Assembly: GCF_001592305.1 (NCBI RefSeq)
Contig: NZ_BCWR01000015.1
Span: 1 to 64,000, forward strand
Source of the DNA: Hydrogenophaga taeniospiralis CCUG 15921
GTDB taxonomy: Bacteria > Pseudomonadota > Gammaproteobacteria > Burkholderiales > Burkholderiaceae_C
DNA: 64,000 nucleotides
Reading direction: 5' to 3'
Position 1 is the stretch's first letter; every line of letters begins with the position of its first letter. Shown in pieces: positions 34,497-45,587 of the stretch. The notes beneath the pieces are model-generated. The model did not search any database. It was given only the letters and a program-made list of their open reading frames with translations, and had not been told where the DNA came from. A program made the position numbers and the translations under genes.

Positions 34497-37337
34497 TCAG
34501 CCCGTGTTCCGCAGGCCCGCAGCAATGCCGTTGATGGAAATGTGGATGCCGCGGCGCACCTTTTCGTCGCGATCGGCCTGGTTCTCCCCCGCGCGGTAGC
34601 GCCGCACCAGCTCCACCTGCAGGTGGTGCAGCGGGTCGATGTAGGGGAAGCGGTGGCGCATGGAGCGCTGCAGCGCGGCGTTGTTCACCAGCCGGTGTTT
34701 CTCGCCCGTGATCAGCGAGAGCGCGTCGGCGGTGCGGTGCCATTCCGCTTCGATGGCGGTGAAGACCTTGGTGCGCAGTCGTTTGTCGGGCACCAGTTCG
34801 GCGTAGCGCGAGGCCAGGGCCAGATCGCTCTTGGCCAGCACCATGTCCATGTTGGAAAGCAGGGTGCTGAAGAACGGCCACTGTTTCACCATCTTCTGCA
34901 GCAGGGCTTTCTGTTTCGCCACGCCCTGGGGGCCGTCGCGGTGCAGAAAGGTCTGCACGGCCGAACCAAAGCCGTACCAGCCGGGCAGCGTCAGGCGGCA
35001 CTGGCCCCAGCTGAATCCCCAGGGAATGGCGCGCAGGTCTTCGATCTTCTGGGTGGCCTTGCGCGAGGCCGGGCGCGAGCCGATGTTGAGCTCGGCGATC
35101 TCGCGGATCGGCGTGGCGGCGAAAAAGTACTCGGCGAAGCGCGGGGTGTCGTAGACCAGCGCGCGGTAGGCCGACATGCTGGCGGTCGAGAGTTCGGCTG
35201 CAGCGTCCAGATAGGCCTTGGGGGCGTTGCGCGTGGGTTGCAGCAGCGTGGCTTCGAGCGTGGCGGCCACCAGGGTTTCCAGATTGCGCCGGCCGATCTC
35301 CGGGTTGGCGTATTTGGAGCCGATCACCTCGCCCTGCTCGGTCAGGCGGATCTGACCGCGTACCGTGCCGGGGGGCTGGGCCAGGATGGCCTGGTAGCTC
35401 GGGCCGCCGCCGCGCCCCACGGTGCCGCCGCGGCCATGGAACATTCTCAGGCCGATCTTCTGCGGCGCGTCCAGGTTCAGCGCGTCGAACAGTTCGACCA
35501 GATCGGTCTCGGCACGGTAGAGTTCCCAGTTGCTGGTGAAGATGCCGCCGTCCTTGTTGCTGTCGGAGTAGCCGAGCATGATGTCCTGCTCGCAGTAGCC
35601 GTCCGTGGCGCCACGCTGCACCATGGCGCGCACGCCCGGCAGGGCATAGTAGTCGCGCATGATGGGCGCGGCGTTGCGCAGGTCTTCGATGGTTTCGAAC
35701 AGCGGCACCACGATCAGGTCGCAGCGCGCGTCTTCCTGCAGCAGGCCGCGCATCAGGCCGGCTTCTTTCTGCAGCACCAGCACTTCGAGCAGATCGCTCA
35801 CGGTTTCGGTGTGGCTGATGATGCAGTGGCGAATGGCCTGCGCGCCAAAGCGTTCGCGCCCGCTGCGGGCGTTCTCGAAGATCGCCAGCTCGCCCAGGGT
35901 GTGGGCGGAATAGGCCGCGCCCGGCACGCGCAGCGGTCGCGCGTCGTTGAGCTGGCGCAGCAGCAGGGCGCGTTTGCCGGCTTCGTCCAGTTGCGAATAG
36001 TGTGGTTCGATGCGTGCGGTGGCCAGCAGCTCGGCCACCACGGCCTCGTGCTGGTCCGAGCTCTGGCGCAGGTCGATGGTGGCGAGGTGAAAGCCGAACA
36101 CCTCGACGGTGCGGATCAGGGGATGCAGTCGCGCGCGCGCCAGGGCCGCGCCGTGGTTCGCCTCCAGCGAGGCTTCGATGGTGCGCAGGTCGGCGAGGAA
36201 CTCACCGGCGTTGTCATAGGGTTGCTGGGGTGCCACAGCGTGGCGTGCGGCCTCGCCGCCGGTCAGCTTTTGCAAGGTGGCGGCCAGGCGCGCGTACATG
36301 CCGGTGAGGGCGCGGCGGTACGGCTCGTCCTGGCGGTGCGCGTTGGTGTCGGGCGATCGTTCGGCCAGTGCCTGCATCTCGGGGCTCACACGCGCCAGCA
36401 TGGCGGACACGGACAGCTCGGCGCCCAGGAGGTGCACCTGGGTCAGGTGGTGGCGCAGCACCAGGTCGGCCTGGCTGTGCAGGGCGAGCTCCAGCGTCTG
36501 GGCGGTGACGTTGGGGTTGCCATCGCGGTCGCCACCGATCCACTGGCCCATGCGCAGAAACGGCGCCACGCTGTCGCCCAGGCCTTCCTCCAGGTCGCGG
36601 TAGATGCGGGGGATCTGCTTCAGAAAGGTGGCTTGGTAATAGCTGAGCGCGTTTTCGATCTCGTCGGCCACGGTCAGCTTGGTGAAGCGCAGCAGACGGG
36701 TCTGCCAGAGCTGGGTCACGTGGGCGCGCAGCCGGGCGTCGAAGTCGGCCTGGTCGCGCGGCAACAGGTGTTCGCGTTCGGCCAGCAGATGGGCGATGGC
36801 GCGCTCGGCATCCAGGATGCTCTTGCGCTGCACTTCGGTGGGGTGGGCGGTGAGCACCGGCGAGATGTGGGCCTCTGCGAGCGTTTGCACGATCTGGTCC
36901 GGCGCGATACCGGCTTTTTTCAACCGTTGCAGCGTCATGGCCAGGCTGCCTTCCTGCAGATCGCCGGCCCGCTCGTGCACGGCGCGGCGCCGGATGTGGT
37001 GCCGGTCTTCGGCCAGGTTGGCCAGATGACTGAAGTAGGTGAAGGCGCGGATCACGCTCACGGTCTGGTCGCCGCTGAGGCCTTTGAGCAGTTTCTTCAA
37101 CGCCTTGTCGGCCGACTGGTCGGCATGCCGCCGGAACGCCACCGAGAGCTGGCGGATCTGCTCGATCAGATCGTAGGCGGCCTGCCCCTCCTGTTCGCGG
37201 ATCACGTCGCCCAGGATGCGCCCGAGCAGCCGGATGTCGTCGATCAGCGGCTGGTCTTTGTCGGCCCGGGTGGCGCTCCGTGTGGGGGCGGGGCGGGCGG
37301 GAGAGGTGGCGACGGGACGGGCTGGCGATCGGCTCAT
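34497..37337 (-). CDS. ppc: Phosphoenolpyruvate carboxylase
   Basis: A 946-residue anaplerotic enzyme making oxaloacetate from PEP and bicarbonate. Catalytic segments are present: [22 protein letters not shown] and [14 protein letters not shown], plus the C-terminal LRNTG that binds the allosteric effector aspartate. The N-terminal 27 residues are a low-complexity Ala/Pro/Arg extension. It is divergent from the hem operon. Confidence 0.97.
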   Translation of the reverse strand: MSRSPARPVATSPARPAPTRSATRADKDQPLIDDIRLLGRILGDVIREQEGQAAYDLIEQIRQLSVAFRRHADQSADKALKKLLKGLSGDQTVSVIRAFTYFSHLANLAEDRHHIRRRAVHERAGDLQEGSLAMTLQRLKKAGIAPDQIVQTLAEAHISPVLTAHPTEVQRKSILDAERAIAHLLAEREHLLPRDQADFDARLRAHVTQLWQTRLLRFTKLTVADEIENALSYYQATFLKQIPRIYRDLEEGLGDSVAPFLRMGQWIGGDRDGNPNVTAQTLELALHSQADLVLRHHLTQVHLLGAELSVSAMLARVSPEMQALAERSPDTNAHRQDEPYRRALTGMYARLAATLQKLTGGEAARHAVAPQQPYDNAGEFLADLRTIEASLEANHGAALARARLHPLIRTVEVFGFHLATIDLRQSSDQHEAVVAELLATARIEPHYSQLDEAGKRALLLRQLNDARPLRVPGAAYSAHTLGELAIFENARSGRERFGAQAIRHCIISHTETVSDLLEVLVLQKEAGLMRGLLQEDARCDLIVVPLFETIEDLRNAAPIMRDYYALPGVRAMVQRGATDGYCEQDIMLGYSDSNKDGGIFTSNWELYRAETDLVELFDALNLDAPQKIGLRMFHGRGGTVGRGGGPSYQAILAQPPGTVRGQIRLTEQGEVIGSKYANPEIGRRNLETLVAATLEATLLQPTRNAPKAYLDAAAELSTASMSAYRALVYDTPRFAEYFFAATPIREIAELNIGSRPASRKATQKIEDLRAIPWGFSWGQCRLTLPGWYGFGSAVQTFLHRDGPQGVAKQKALLQKMVKQWPFFSTLLSNMDMVLAKSDLALASRYAELVPDKRLRTKVFTAIEAEWHRTADALSLITGEKHRLVNNAALQRSMRHRFPYIDPLHHLQVELVRRYRAGENQADRDEKVRRGIHISINGIAAGLRNTG

Positions 37338-37466
37338 GGCGGGCGTGTCGGGTGGGGGTTGCTGGTATTTTTGGCAGCGGCCATGCTAGCATCCAAAGTT
37401 GCCCTTCCCGTTACCAAGCGGGTACGGAAACGCCCCTTCGGGCATGATCTTTCGTGATCCTTTGCC

Positions 37467-38435
37467 GTGTCGATTTCAAACACCCCCCCCGCGCTGTCCA
37501 TCACCATCGCCACCCGCGAAAGCCGTCTCGCCCTGTGGCAGGCCGAGCACGTCAAGGCGCTGCTGGAGCAAAAGGGGCACCGGGTGAACCTGCTGGGCAT
37601 GACCACCAAGGGCGACCAGATCCTGGACCGCAGCCTGTCCAAGGTGGGGGGCAAGGGGCTCTTCGTGAAGGAGCTGGAGGTCGCCCTCGAAGAAGGTCGC
37701 GCCGACATGGCCGTGCATTCGCTCAAAGACGTCCCGATGGACCTGCCCGATGGTTTCGTGCTGGCCTGCGTGATGGAGCGCGAGGACCCGCGCGACGCCT
37801 GGGTGTCTTCGGTGTGCGCTTCGCTGTCCGAGCTGCCCCAGGGCGCGGTGGTGGGCACGTCCAGCCTGCGCCGCCTGGTGCTGTTGCGTGAAGCGCTCGA
37901 CGCGCTCGGCCGTGCCGACGTGCGCATCGAACCGTTGCGTGGCAACCTGGACACCCGCCTGCGCAAGCTCGACGAAGGTCAGTACCACGCCATCGTGCTG
38001 GCCGCCGCGGGCCTCAAGCGCCTGGGCCTGTCCGGCCGCATCCGCCACGTTTTTGAACCCGCCGATTCCTTGCCCGCCGCCGGGCAGGGCGCGCTGGGCA
38101 TCGAGGTGCGGGCCGACCGGCCCGATCTCATCCAGGCGCTGGCGCCGCTGGTGCACTTGCCAACGTGGCACCGCGTGGCGGCCGAGCGCACGGTGTCGCG
38201 TGCCATGGGCGGCAGTTGCTCCATGCCGCTGGCGGCCTATGCCCAATGGGAAGCGGCCGAGTCGGGTCAGCTGCGGCTCGACGCCGCCTGGGGCGACCCC
38301 GAAGGTCTGCAAGGTGTGGTGCGGGTCAGCGAGCAGGCTCCGGTGCACGATCTGGCGCAGGCCGAGGCCCTGGGCCAGCGTGTGGCCGAGGCCCTGCGGG
38401 CGGCCGGTGCCCAGCCTCCCGCCGTGGGGGATTGA
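37467..38435 (+). CDS. hemC: Porphobilinogen deaminase
   Basis: A 322-residue hydroxymethylbilane synthase, polymerising four porphobilinogens. Conserved segments include [34 protein letters not shown] and [12 protein letters not shown]; the last carries the cysteine that binds the dipyrromethane cofactor. It begins with GTG, with no in-frame ATG nearby. First gene of a hemC-hemD-hemX-hemY operon. Confidence 0.96.
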   Translation: MSISNTPPALSITIATRESRLALWQAEHVKALLEQKGHRVNLLGMTTKGDQILDRSLSKVGGKGLFVKELEVALEEGRADMAVHSLKDVPMDLPDGFVLACVMEREDPRDAWVSSVCASLSELPQGAVVGTSSLRRLVLLREALDALGRADVRIEPLRGNLDTRLRKLDEGQYHAIVLAAAGLKRLGLSGRIRHVFEPADSLPAAGQGALGIEVRADRPDLIQALAPLVHLPTWHRVAAERTVSRAMGGSCSMPLAAYAQWEAAESGQLRLDAAWGDPEGLQGVVRVSEQAPVHDLAQAEALGQRVAEALRAAGAQPPAVGD

Positions 38436-38439
38436 AGCC

Positions 38440-39309
38440 TTGACCGCGGCACCCGCCCAGCGGCCCGGAGCGAGCCCGCTGGAGCGGCTCATCGTCACGC
38501 GGCCCGCGTCGGAGGCTGGCATCTGGGTGGAGGCGCTGAGGGCCCAGGGCTGGCCGGCGCAGGCCCTGCCACTGATTGAGATCACCGAACCCCATGATCC
38601 GGCGCAGCTGGCTACGCTGGCGCACTGGCGGGCCCATTGGTTCGAGGCCGATGCCATCATGTTCGTGAGCGCCGCTGCGGTGGGTCACTTCTGGTCGCCG
38701 GCCATGCCCGTGCGCGTGCCCGACGCAGTGCACACCCGGTTCTGGGCCCCGGGGCCCGGCACGGCGCGTGTGCTTGCCCAGGCGCTGGCGCCGCTGGGCC
38801 TGGGGGCCGCTCAGATCGACGCCCCGCCGGTCGATGCGGCGCAGTTCGATTCCGAAGCCTTGTGGCCGGTGGTCGCGCCGCAGCTGCGTGCCGGTTCCTT
38901 CGTGTTGATCGTGCGTGGTGCATCCTCGGACGCGCCGGCCGAGCCGGGCGCTGGTGCGTTGGCCGGCAATGGCCGCGACTGGCTGATCCGTCGTTGCGAA
39001 GCCGCGGGCGCCCGGGTGGAAGCCTGCGTGGCCTATGAGCGCCATGCGCCGGTGTGGGACGGTGCCCAGCGTGCACAGGTTGACGCCGCTGGTGCCACCG
39101 GCAGCGTCTGGCTGTTCAGCAGCTCGGAAGCTCTGGCGCACCTGCAGACCGTCGCGCCAGAACACGACTGGACAGGCGCGACAGCGCTGGTCACGCACCC
39201 CCGCATCGCGGCCGCCGCGCGCGCGGCCGGCTTCGGCCGGGTGATGGAAACCCGCCCAGCCTTGCCCGACGTGCTGCGCGCTCTAGAATCGAACTGGAGC
39301 CGCCCATGA
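38440..39309 (+). CDS. hemD: Uroporphyrinogen-III synthase
   Basis: A 289-residue HemD that cyclises hydroxymethylbilane. The family is weakly conserved; LIVTRPASEAGIWVEALRAQGWPAQALPLIEI is the typical opening and MFVSAAAVGHF and WLFSSSEAL follow. The only nearby start is TTG five bases after the hemC stop. The stop overlaps the hemX start by ATGA. Confidence 0.9.
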   Translation: MTAAPAQRPGASPLERLIVTRPASEAGIWVEALRAQGWPAQALPLIEITEPHDPAQLATLAHWRAHWFEADAIMFVSAAAVGHFWSPAMPVRVPDAVHTRFWAPGPGTARVLAQALAPLGLGAAQIDAPPVDAAQFDSEALWPVVAPQLRAGSFVLIVRGASSDAPAEPGAGALAGNGRDWLIRRCEAAGARVEACVAYERHAPVWDGAQRAQVDAAGATGSVWLFSSSEALAHLQTVAPEHDWTGATALVTHPRIAAAARAAGFGRVMETRPALPDVLRALESNWSRP

Positions 39310-40520
39310 GCCAGACCCAATCCGATACCCCTCTCTCTGCGCCATCCGCCGCTGGCGGTGCGGCCCCGGTGACACCCGTCACGGCGTCGGTGGCCGGGTC
39401 TCCGCGCTCCGGTCGCTGGCTGGCGGCGTTGGCCATGGTGTTGGCAACCCTGGCGCTGGTCATGAGTGGCCTGCTGTGGGAAAAGCTCGGCTCCACCCAG
39501 CAGGAACTCGCGCGGCGCAGCCAGGACAGCGCAACGCAGGCCGCTGACGCGCGCCGACTGGCCGCCCAGGCCGAGGCCCTGACGCAGGAGCTGCAGGCCC
39601 GGCTGGCGGTGGCGGAGGTGCGGCTGTCCGAGGTGAGCCTGCAGCGCAGCCAGCTCGAAGAACTCATGCTTACCCTTTCGCGCTCGCGCGACGACAACCT
39701 GGTCCAGGATCTGGAGTCGGCGCTGCGTCTGGCGCAACAGCAGGCACAGCTCACGGGCACGGCCCAGCCGCTGATCTCCGCTCTGCAGGCGGCTGACCAG
39801 CGCATCGCTCGCGCGGCCCAACCCCGTCTGAACCCGGTGCAGCGCGCCATTGCGCGCGATATCGACCGTATCCAGAAAGCACCGCTGGCCGACATTCCCG
39901 GCCTGGTGCTGCGGCTGGACGAACTGGCGCGCCAGGTGGACGAATGGCCGGTCCTCAACGAAGTGGGGCCCCGCGCCCGCGTGATCAAGAAGGCCACCCC
40001 GAAGGCGGGGGGCAAAGCGGCCCCGGCAGTTGGTGCGACCCCTGCGGCAACCGCCGGCGGCAGCGATGCCGCGGCCACCGCATCGACCGAAACCTCGCCA
40101 CCCCCCGATGGCGACGCGTTGGGTCGGGGTTGGGCCCAGGTATCGCAGGCCTGGCGGACCCTCTGGGCCCGCATTTGGGCCGACGTCACGCGCAGTGGGC
40201 GTGAGCTGGTGCGGGTCAGCCGTATCGACCGCCCGGAGGCCGCCCTCATGGCGCCCGAACAGGCCTTTTTCCTGCGAGAGAATCTCAAGCTCAAACTGCT
40301 CAACGCCCGTCTGGGCCTGCTGGCCCGGCATCTGACCTCCAGCCAGGCCGACGTGAAGGCGGTGGAGGCCGCGATGGTGCGCTATTTCGACACCACCTCG
40401 CCGTTGGTGGGTGGTGCACAACACGCACTCGCGCAGTTGCGCAAGGACCTGGTGGACAACGAGTTGCCGCGTCCCGACGAAACCCTGGCTGCGCTGGCCG
40501 CCGCCGCCGGAGGGCGCTGA
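39306..40520 (+). CDS. hemX: HemX-like membrane protein
   Basis: A 404-residue protein with an N-terminal cytoplasmic tail, one transmembrane helix (about residues 38-58) and a long coiled coil (about 62-115) before the HemX domain. Often annotated as uroporphyrinogen-III C-methyltransferase, but it lacks the methylase fold and its role in haem synthesis is unproven. An Ala/Pro/Thr-rich linker interrupts the domain near residues 235-270. Overlaps hemY by TGATG. Confidence 0.9.
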   Translation: MSQTQSDTPLSAPSAAGGAAPVTPVTASVAGSPRSGRWLAALAMVLATLALVMSGLLWEKLGSTQQELARRSQDSATQAADARRLAAQAEALTQELQARLAVAEVRLSEVSLQRSQLEELMLTLSRSRDDNLVQDLESALRLAQQQAQLTGTAQPLISALQAADQRIARAAQPRLNPVQRAIARDIDRIQKAPLADIPGLVLRLDELARQVDEWPVLNEVGPRARVIKKATPKAGGKAAPAVGATPAATAGGSDAAATASTETSPPPDGDALGRGWAQVSQAWRTLWARIWADVTRSGRELVRVSRIDRPEAALMAPEQAFFLRENLKLKLLNARLGLLARHLTSSQADVKAVEAAMVRYFDTTSPLVGGAQHALAQLRKDLVDNELPRPDETLAALAAAAGGR

Positions 40521-41830
40521 TGACCGGCAGACGACAGGGCGGGGCCATGCGCAGTGTGTTCTGGCTGCTCGGGCTGGCCACGCTGGCCGTGGCGCTGGCC
40601 TTGCTGGTGGGACACAACGCGGCCACGCTCACGCTTTTCTGGCCACCCTACCGTTTCGACGTTTCCTTCAACTTCGTGTTGTTTGCCCTGGTGGCGGGCT
40701 TTGTGCTCTTGCACCTGGCCCTGCGGGCCTTCGGGGCCTTGCGCGATCTGCCCGCGCAGGCGCAGCGTTGGCGCAGTCAGCAGATCGAACGGGCAGTGGT
40801 GGGTGCCGTGATGGACGCCTTGTCGCTCCAGCTGTCGGGTCGTTTCGTGCGCGCCCAGGCGGCGGCCCAGCAGGCGCTGGACCAGCTGAAGTCCGCCACA
40901 TCGACCCCCTGGCCCCGGCGTGAACAGCTGCAACTGCTGGCGCACCTGTTGTTGGCCGAGAGTGCGCAGTCGCTGCAGAACCGCGAACGGCGCGATGCCA
41001 ACCTGCAGGCTGCACTGCAGCCCAGACTGGCCCGCAGCGCACCCGAAGCCGTCGAGGGCGCGCTGCTGCGTGCCGTGCGCTGGGCGGTGGAAGACCGCGA
41101 TCACGGTGCAGCGCGCAGCCGCCTGGCCGAGCTGCCACAGGGTGCGGCGCGTCGCACCCAGGCGCTGCGCCTGAAGCTGCGTGTCGCGCGGCTCGGTGGG
41201 GCCACCGCGGAGGCGCTGGAAACTGCGCGCCTGCTGGCCAAGCACCGCGCGTTTTCGCCCGAGGCTTCGCGCAGCATCGTGAGGGGGCTGGTGCTCGACG
41301 TCTTGCACGAGGCGCATGACTTGCCGCAATTGCAGGAGGTGTGGAATGGGCTGGACGCCAGCGAGCAGGTCATGCCCGAACTGGCGCTGGCGGCCGCACA
41401 ACGTGCCAACCAACTGGTGGCCGACCCGTTGGTCAGCGAGTCTGACCGCGTGCAGGCGGCGGACCTGGCCCGGACCTGGCTGGAGCCGGTGTGGCAAGGA
41501 TTCGAAGCCCTGGATGCCGGGCAGCAGCGACAACTGGTGCTGGCACTGGAACCCGGACTTCCCCAACTCGACGCCACCTGGCTGGCGCGCCTGGAGCAGG
41601 CCCAGCGCCAGATGCCCAACAACGCGTATCTGCAATACCTCGCGGGGCAGGCCTGCATGCAGCGCCAGCTCTGGGGCAAGGCCGCCCAATTGCTGGGTCA
41701 GGCGAGCCACAGCCTGCTCGAGCCAGGCCTGCTGCGCCGCACCTGGTGCGCCCTGGCCCTGCTGGCCGAAGAGCGGGGCGACGAGGCCACCGCGCAGGGG
41801 GCTTGGAAGAAGGCTGCTTTGTTGAACTGA
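40520..41830 (+). CDS. hemY: HemY-like TPR membrane protein
   Basis: A 436-residue protein with two N-terminal transmembrane helices and a TPR-rich soluble part, matching the HemY_N family found after hemX. Function in late haem synthesis is inferred from position and not established. A bidirectional terminator follows. This is unrelated to the protoporphyrinogen oxidase also called HemY. Confidence 0.9.
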   Translation: MTGRRQGGAMRSVFWLLGLATLAVALALLVGHNAATLTLFWPPYRFDVSFNFVLFALVAGFVLLHLALRAFGALRDLPAQAQRWRSQQIERAVVGAVMDALSLQLSGRFVRAQAAAQQALDQLKSATSTPWPRREQLQLLAHLLLAESAQSLQNRERRDANLQAALQPRLARSAPEAVEGALLRAVRWAVEDRDHGAARSRLAELPQGAARRTQALRLKLRVARLGGATAEALETARLLAKHRAFSPEASRSIVRGLVLDVLHEAHDLPQLQEVWNGLDASEQVMPELALAAAQRANQLVADPLVSESDRVQAADLARTWLEPVWQGFEALDAGQQRQLVLALEPGLPQLDATWLARLEQAQRQMPNNAYLQYLAGQACMQRQLWGKAAQLLGQASHSLLEPGLLRRTWCALALLAEERGDEATAQGAWKKAALLN

Positions 41831-41905
41831 CCGATATCCCTGCTCGGGTCGCAGTTCGGTACTGCGCACCCGCCCAGGTGCCCACACCAGGTTTCGTGGA
41901 CACAA

Positions 41906-41937
41906 AAAAACGCCGGTCGATGTCGACCGGCGTTTTT
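41906..41937. terminator. Bidirectional terminator between hemY and rne
   Basis: A 15-base stem AAAAACGCCGGTCGA/TCGACCGGCGTTTTT with a 2-base loop. It has T runs on both strands and so can serve both convergent genes. Confidence 0.93.
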
Positions 41938-41977
41938 GTTGGAGGGGTGGGGCACCCTGCCGCAGCAGGGCAGGGTC

Positions 41978-44941
41978 TCACTGGGCTTCGAACGGCAGCG
42001 GCATGTTGCGCAGGTCCTTGCGCGTCTCCACCAGCACCAGCGGGCCATCGTCGGGCAGCACCACCGGCTTGATCTCGCGTGGCACATGGATCGGCTTGGG
42101 TTCGGCGGCAATGGCCGCTTGCACCTGGGCCACCTTGTCGGCGTCGGAGTTGATCCACTTCAGACCGCTGGCCTGTGCCACCTGGTTCAACTCCTCGATC
42201 GACACCGTGAACGGTTGCACCTTGGGCAGGCCGCGGGCGACGGGAGCCTCCGCAGGAGCGGGGGCGTTGCTGCGTGCCACAGGGGCGGGTGCCGGGCGAG
42301 GCGCTGGAGCGGCAGCCAGCACGGGAACCGGTTCGACCATGGGTTCAACCGCCTCCACCACCGGTGCCACGGGGGTGGGCTCCACCGGCAGGCTGAAGTA
42401 GCTGCTGCGCACCGGGGCCTCGGACACGGCTTCCTCGCTCGGGTTCACCGGGGTGCCTGGAGCGGTGCTGTCGTCACCTTCCGGGGCGGTGGCGTCGCGC
42501 GGAGCACGTTCGCGGCGGTCACGGCCATAGCGGTCACGGCTGCGGCGTTCGCGCGGGGCACGCTGGCCACCGTTGTCGGCATCGCCAGCCTCTGCGGCGG
42601 GTGCCGAAGCTTCGGCATTGGCCTGGGCGTCCTGTTCCACGCGCTGGGCGGTGGCTTCGTTCAGAGCTTGTGGTGCTGCATCGTTGCCCTCTTGGGGGCG
42701 GCGACGGTTGTCATTGCGTGGGCGGCGTTCGCGCCGTTGGGCTTCGGCCGCTTCGGGCGTTTCAGTGCCCGCGGTCGGTGCGGCGTTCAGCAGCTGTTCG
42801 GTGCCTTGCGCGACATCGACAACCGGCACGGCCTCGCGGCGGTTGTCCCGGCGGCCACCATTGCGGCCCTCACCACGGGATTCACCGCGTGCCTCGCCTC
42901 GGCCTTCGCCGCGACTCTCTACCCGGTTCTCGCCACGGCGTTCACCATTGCGGCCGCCTTCGCGACCCTCACGGTTTTCCGGGCGGCCCTCCACGCTGCG
43001 GCCTTCGCCACCACGTCCACCGCGGCCACCTTCACGGCCTTCGCGCGGGGTGCGGCCCTCGGCGCCGTTGCGACCACCACGGCCGCGGCCGTCGCGGCCG
43101 CCCTCACGGCGACCTTCGGGGCGCTGTTCGCGGTCTCCGGACTTGGCGGCCGGAGCCACAGCGGGCTTCTCTGCGACCGCTGGCGTCGGTTCCGAGGCAC
43201 CACCAAACAGGCTCTTGAGCCATCCAAAGAAACCCTTCTCGGCCGGAGCCGGAGCCTTGGCTGCAGGTGCAACAGGTGCTGGGGCCACGGGGGCCGCAGC
43301 CACCGGGGCTTCCGGCTTGGGAGCCGCCACGGGCGCGGGACCGTCGGGCAGTACGCCCTTGATCACCGGTTCCTGCTTGTTGGTGCGTTCCTGGCTGCGG
43401 CGCGTGAAGCTGGCCACGTCGTCCACCTCATCAGCGAGTTTGTAGCTGGCATCGAGGTTGTCCAGGCGCGGGTCGTCATGCTTCAGGCGTTCGAGCTTGT
43501 AGTTCGGCGTGTCCAGCGACTTGTTGGGCACCAGCAGCACGTTGATGCGCTGCTTGAGTTCGATCTTGGTGATCTCGGTGCGCTTTTCGTTGAGCAGGAA
43601 GCTGGCCACTTCGACCGGCACCTGCACCAGCACGGCGGCCGTGCTGTCCTTGAGCGATTCTTCCTGGATGATGCGCAGGATTTGCAGCGCCGAACTCTCG
43701 GTGTCGCGGATGTGGCCCGAGCCACCGCAGCGCGGGCAGGGGATGGACGAACCCTCGCTCAACATGGGTTTGAGGCGCTGGCGGCTCATTTCGAGCAGAC
43801 CGAACTTGCTGATGGCGCCGAACTGCACACGGGCGCGGTCCTGGCGCAGCGCATCGCGCAAACGGTTTTCCACTTCGCGCCGGTTCTTCGACTCTTCCAT
43901 GTCGATGAAATCGATCACGATCAGGCCGCCCAGGTCGCGCAGGCGGGCCTGGCGGGCCACTTCGTCGGCGGCTTCGAGGTTGGTACGGGTGGCGGTCTCT
44001 TCGATGTCGCCGCCCTTGATGGCGCGTGCCGAGTTCACGTCCACCGCCACCAGGGCTTCGGTCTGGTCGATCACGATCGCGCCGCCCGAGGGCAGGTTCA
44101 CCGTGCGGCTGTAGGCGGTCTCGATCTGGTGTTCGATCTGGAAGCGGCTGAACAGCGGCGCGTCGTCACGGTAGCGCTTCACGCGATGCCCATGCTCGGG
44201 CATCACGTGGCTCATGAACTGGTGCGCCTGCTCGAAGATGTCGTCGGTGTCGATCAGGATCTCGCCGATGTCGCTGTTGAAGTAGTCGCGGATCGCACGG
44301 ATCACCAGGCTCGATTCCTGGTAGATCAGGTAGGCGCCCTTGCCGCCCTTGGCGGCGCCGTCGATGGCGTTCCACAGCTTGAGCAGGTAGTTCAGGTCCC
44401 ACTGCAGTTCGGGCGCTTCGCGGCCGATACCGGCGGTGCGCGCGATGATGCTCATGCCGTTGGGGTATTCAAGCTGGTCGAGCGCAGCCTTGAGATCCTG
44501 GCGGTCTTCGCCTTCGATGCGGCGGCTCACGCCGCCACCGCGCGGGTTGTTGGGCATCAGCACCACGTAGCGGCCAGCCAGGCTGACAAAGGTGGTCAGT
44601 GCCGCGCCCTTGTTGCCGCGCTCTTCTTTTTCGACCTGGACCAGCAGTTCCTGGCCTTCCTTGATCACGTCGTTGATGCGCGCCTGGTTGACGGGCACGC
44701 CGGCGGCGAAATACTGGCGCGAGATTTCCTTGAACGGCAGGAAACCATGGCGCTCTTCGCCATAGTCGACGAAGCAGGCTTCCAGCGAGGGTTCGACGCG
44801 CGTGACCACCGCCTTGTAGATGTTGCCCTTGCGCTGTTCGCGCCCTTCGATTTCGATTTCGTAGTCGAGCAGTTTCTGCCCGTCCACGATCGCCAGGCGG
44901 CGTTCTTCAGCCTGCGTGGCGTTGATCAACATTCGTTTCAT
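41978..44941 (-). CDS. rne: Ribonuclease E
   Basis: A 987-residue endoribonuclease for mRNA decay and rRNA/tRNA processing. The N-terminal catalytic half has an S1 domain (about residues 35-125), the DNase I-like domain with [10 protein letters not shown], and the zinc-link CPRCGG. The C-terminal half (from about residue 530) is disordered. It holds Ala/Pro runs, [12 protein letters not shown] (a possible membrane-binding amphipathic helix), an Arg/Gly/Glu-rich block likely to bind RNA, and a final [17 protein letters not shown] tail. Divergent from rluC with a long leader, suggesting autoregulation. Confidence 0.96.
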   Translation of the reverse strand: MKRMLINATQAEERRLAIVDGQKLLDYEIEIEGREQRKGNIYKAVVTRVEPSLEACFVDYGEERHGFLPFKEISRQYFAAGVPVNQARINDVIKEGQELLVQVEKEERGNKGAALTTFVSLAGRYVVLMPNNPRGGGVSRRIEGEDRQDLKAALDQLEYPNGMSIIARTAGIGREAPELQWDLNYLLKLWNAIDGAAKGGKGAYLIYQESSLVIRAIRDYFNSDIGEILIDTDDIFEQAHQFMSHVMPEHGHRVKRYRDDAPLFSRFQIEHQIETAYSRTVNLPSGGAIVIDQTEALVAVDVNSARAIKGGDIEETATRTNLEAADEVARQARLRDLGGLIVIDFIDMEESKNRREVENRLRDALRQDRARVQFGAISKFGLLEMSRQRLKPMLSEGSSIPCPRCGGSGHIRDTESSALQILRIIQEESLKDSTAAVLVQVPVEVASFLLNEKRTEITKIELKQRINVLLVPNKSLDTPNYKLERLKHDDPRLDNLDASYKLADEVDDVASFTRRSQERTNKQEPVIKGVLPDGPAPVAAPKPEAPVAAAPVAPAPVAPAAKAPAPAEKGFFGWLKSLFGGASEPTPAVAEKPAVAPAAKSGDREQRPEGRREGGRDGRGRGGRNGAEGRTPREGREGGRGGRGGEGRSVEGRPENREGREGGRNGERRGENRVESRGEGRGEARGESRGEGRNGGRRDNRREAVPVVDVAQGTEQLLNAAPTAGTETPEAAEAQRRERRPRNDNRRRPQEGNDAAPQALNEATAQRVEQDAQANAEASAPAAEAGDADNGGQRAPRERRSRDRYGRDRRERAPRDATAPEGDDSTAPGTPVNPSEEAVSEAPVRSSYFSLPVEPTPVAPVVEAVEPMVEPVPVLAAAPAPRPAPAPVARSNAPAPAEAPVARGLPKVQPFTVSIEELNQVAQASGLKWINSDADKVAQVQAAIAAEPKPIHVPREIKPVVLPDDGPLVLVETRKDLRNMPLPFEAQ

Positions 44942-45529
44942 GATGCGTTTTCCTTTTTCTCTGACACTGACATGGCGCCGGGACAGACCCAGGCACCGAC
45001 CTGCCGTGAACCAGCGGAAAAGCGCAAACGGGGAGGAATTGCCGGAGAGCCAATGACCCGCTGCCGCCTGGCTTCACCAGGGATGCAGGCAGTGCGTTCG
45101 AAAGGTCGGGCACGCCGGTGGCGTACCACGTCGAACCGCCGGGTCAGGGCGTAGGCGCGTGGACTTGGGTGAGCAGGGAAGGCTTGATGGCTGTCTGGGA
45201 CATGAATCTTGCCGGTGGTGTCTCTGGCTTCACTTCATCCTCACCCAGCCGGTTTTCAAAGCGCCTGTGGCGTCTCTGAAGCGGGGCTGGGCAATTGGGG
45301 TATTCCGTGTTCGGGTTCGCAGTTTTCTGACGGGTTCGCCCGCAGCTTCCACCTGACGAGTGCGGCACCCGGCCTCTTCAAAGAGTGCTTCAGGGGCGGC
45401 AACCCAGTCCGGGTGCGGCGGGTGGCAACGATTGTCCAATCGGCTCCCAGGTATTCAAAGCGGGGAGGCCTGCTGGCGGCGACTGCCTTAAACTCAAGGA
45501 AATCAATCACTTACAGCACACGACTGGCG
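44942..45529 (-). promoter_or_regulatory. Long rne leader (5' untranslated region)
   Basis: If transcription starts from the TATAAT at 45536-45541 on the minus strand, rne has a leader of about 590 bases. Small hairpins are visible, for example CCTGG/CCAGG at 45067-45081 and CGGG/CCCG near 45340. The E. coli rne leader is long and structured and mediates feedback by RNase E; the same idea here is inference. No coding potential is convincing on either strand. Confidence 0.45.
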
Positions 45530-45532
45530 CAG

Positions 45533-45546
45533 CACATTATAGTGCG
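45533..45546. promoter_or_regulatory. Palindromic divergent promoter core of rne and rluC
   Basis: CACATTATAGTG with flanking G/C forms a near-palindrome. It holds a perfect TATAAT on the minus strand (for rne) and TATAGT on the plus strand (for rluC). Both -10 elements occupy the same bases, so the two promoters should compete. No strong -35 element is seen for either. Confidence 0.5.
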
Positions 45547-45587
45547 CTCCTGTGGCTCGTGGGGCCCGAATTTCTGGCGGCACTTCC

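Noticed and set aside
34467-37457. A 996-codon plus-strand ORF opposite ppc
   Set aside because: Same reason: it is an antisense shadow of a well-conserved gene.
41936-45154. A 1072-codon plus-strand ORF opposite rne
   Set aside because: It mirrors the codon bias of rne, which has clear RNase E motifs along its catalytic half. The opposite frame has no domain.
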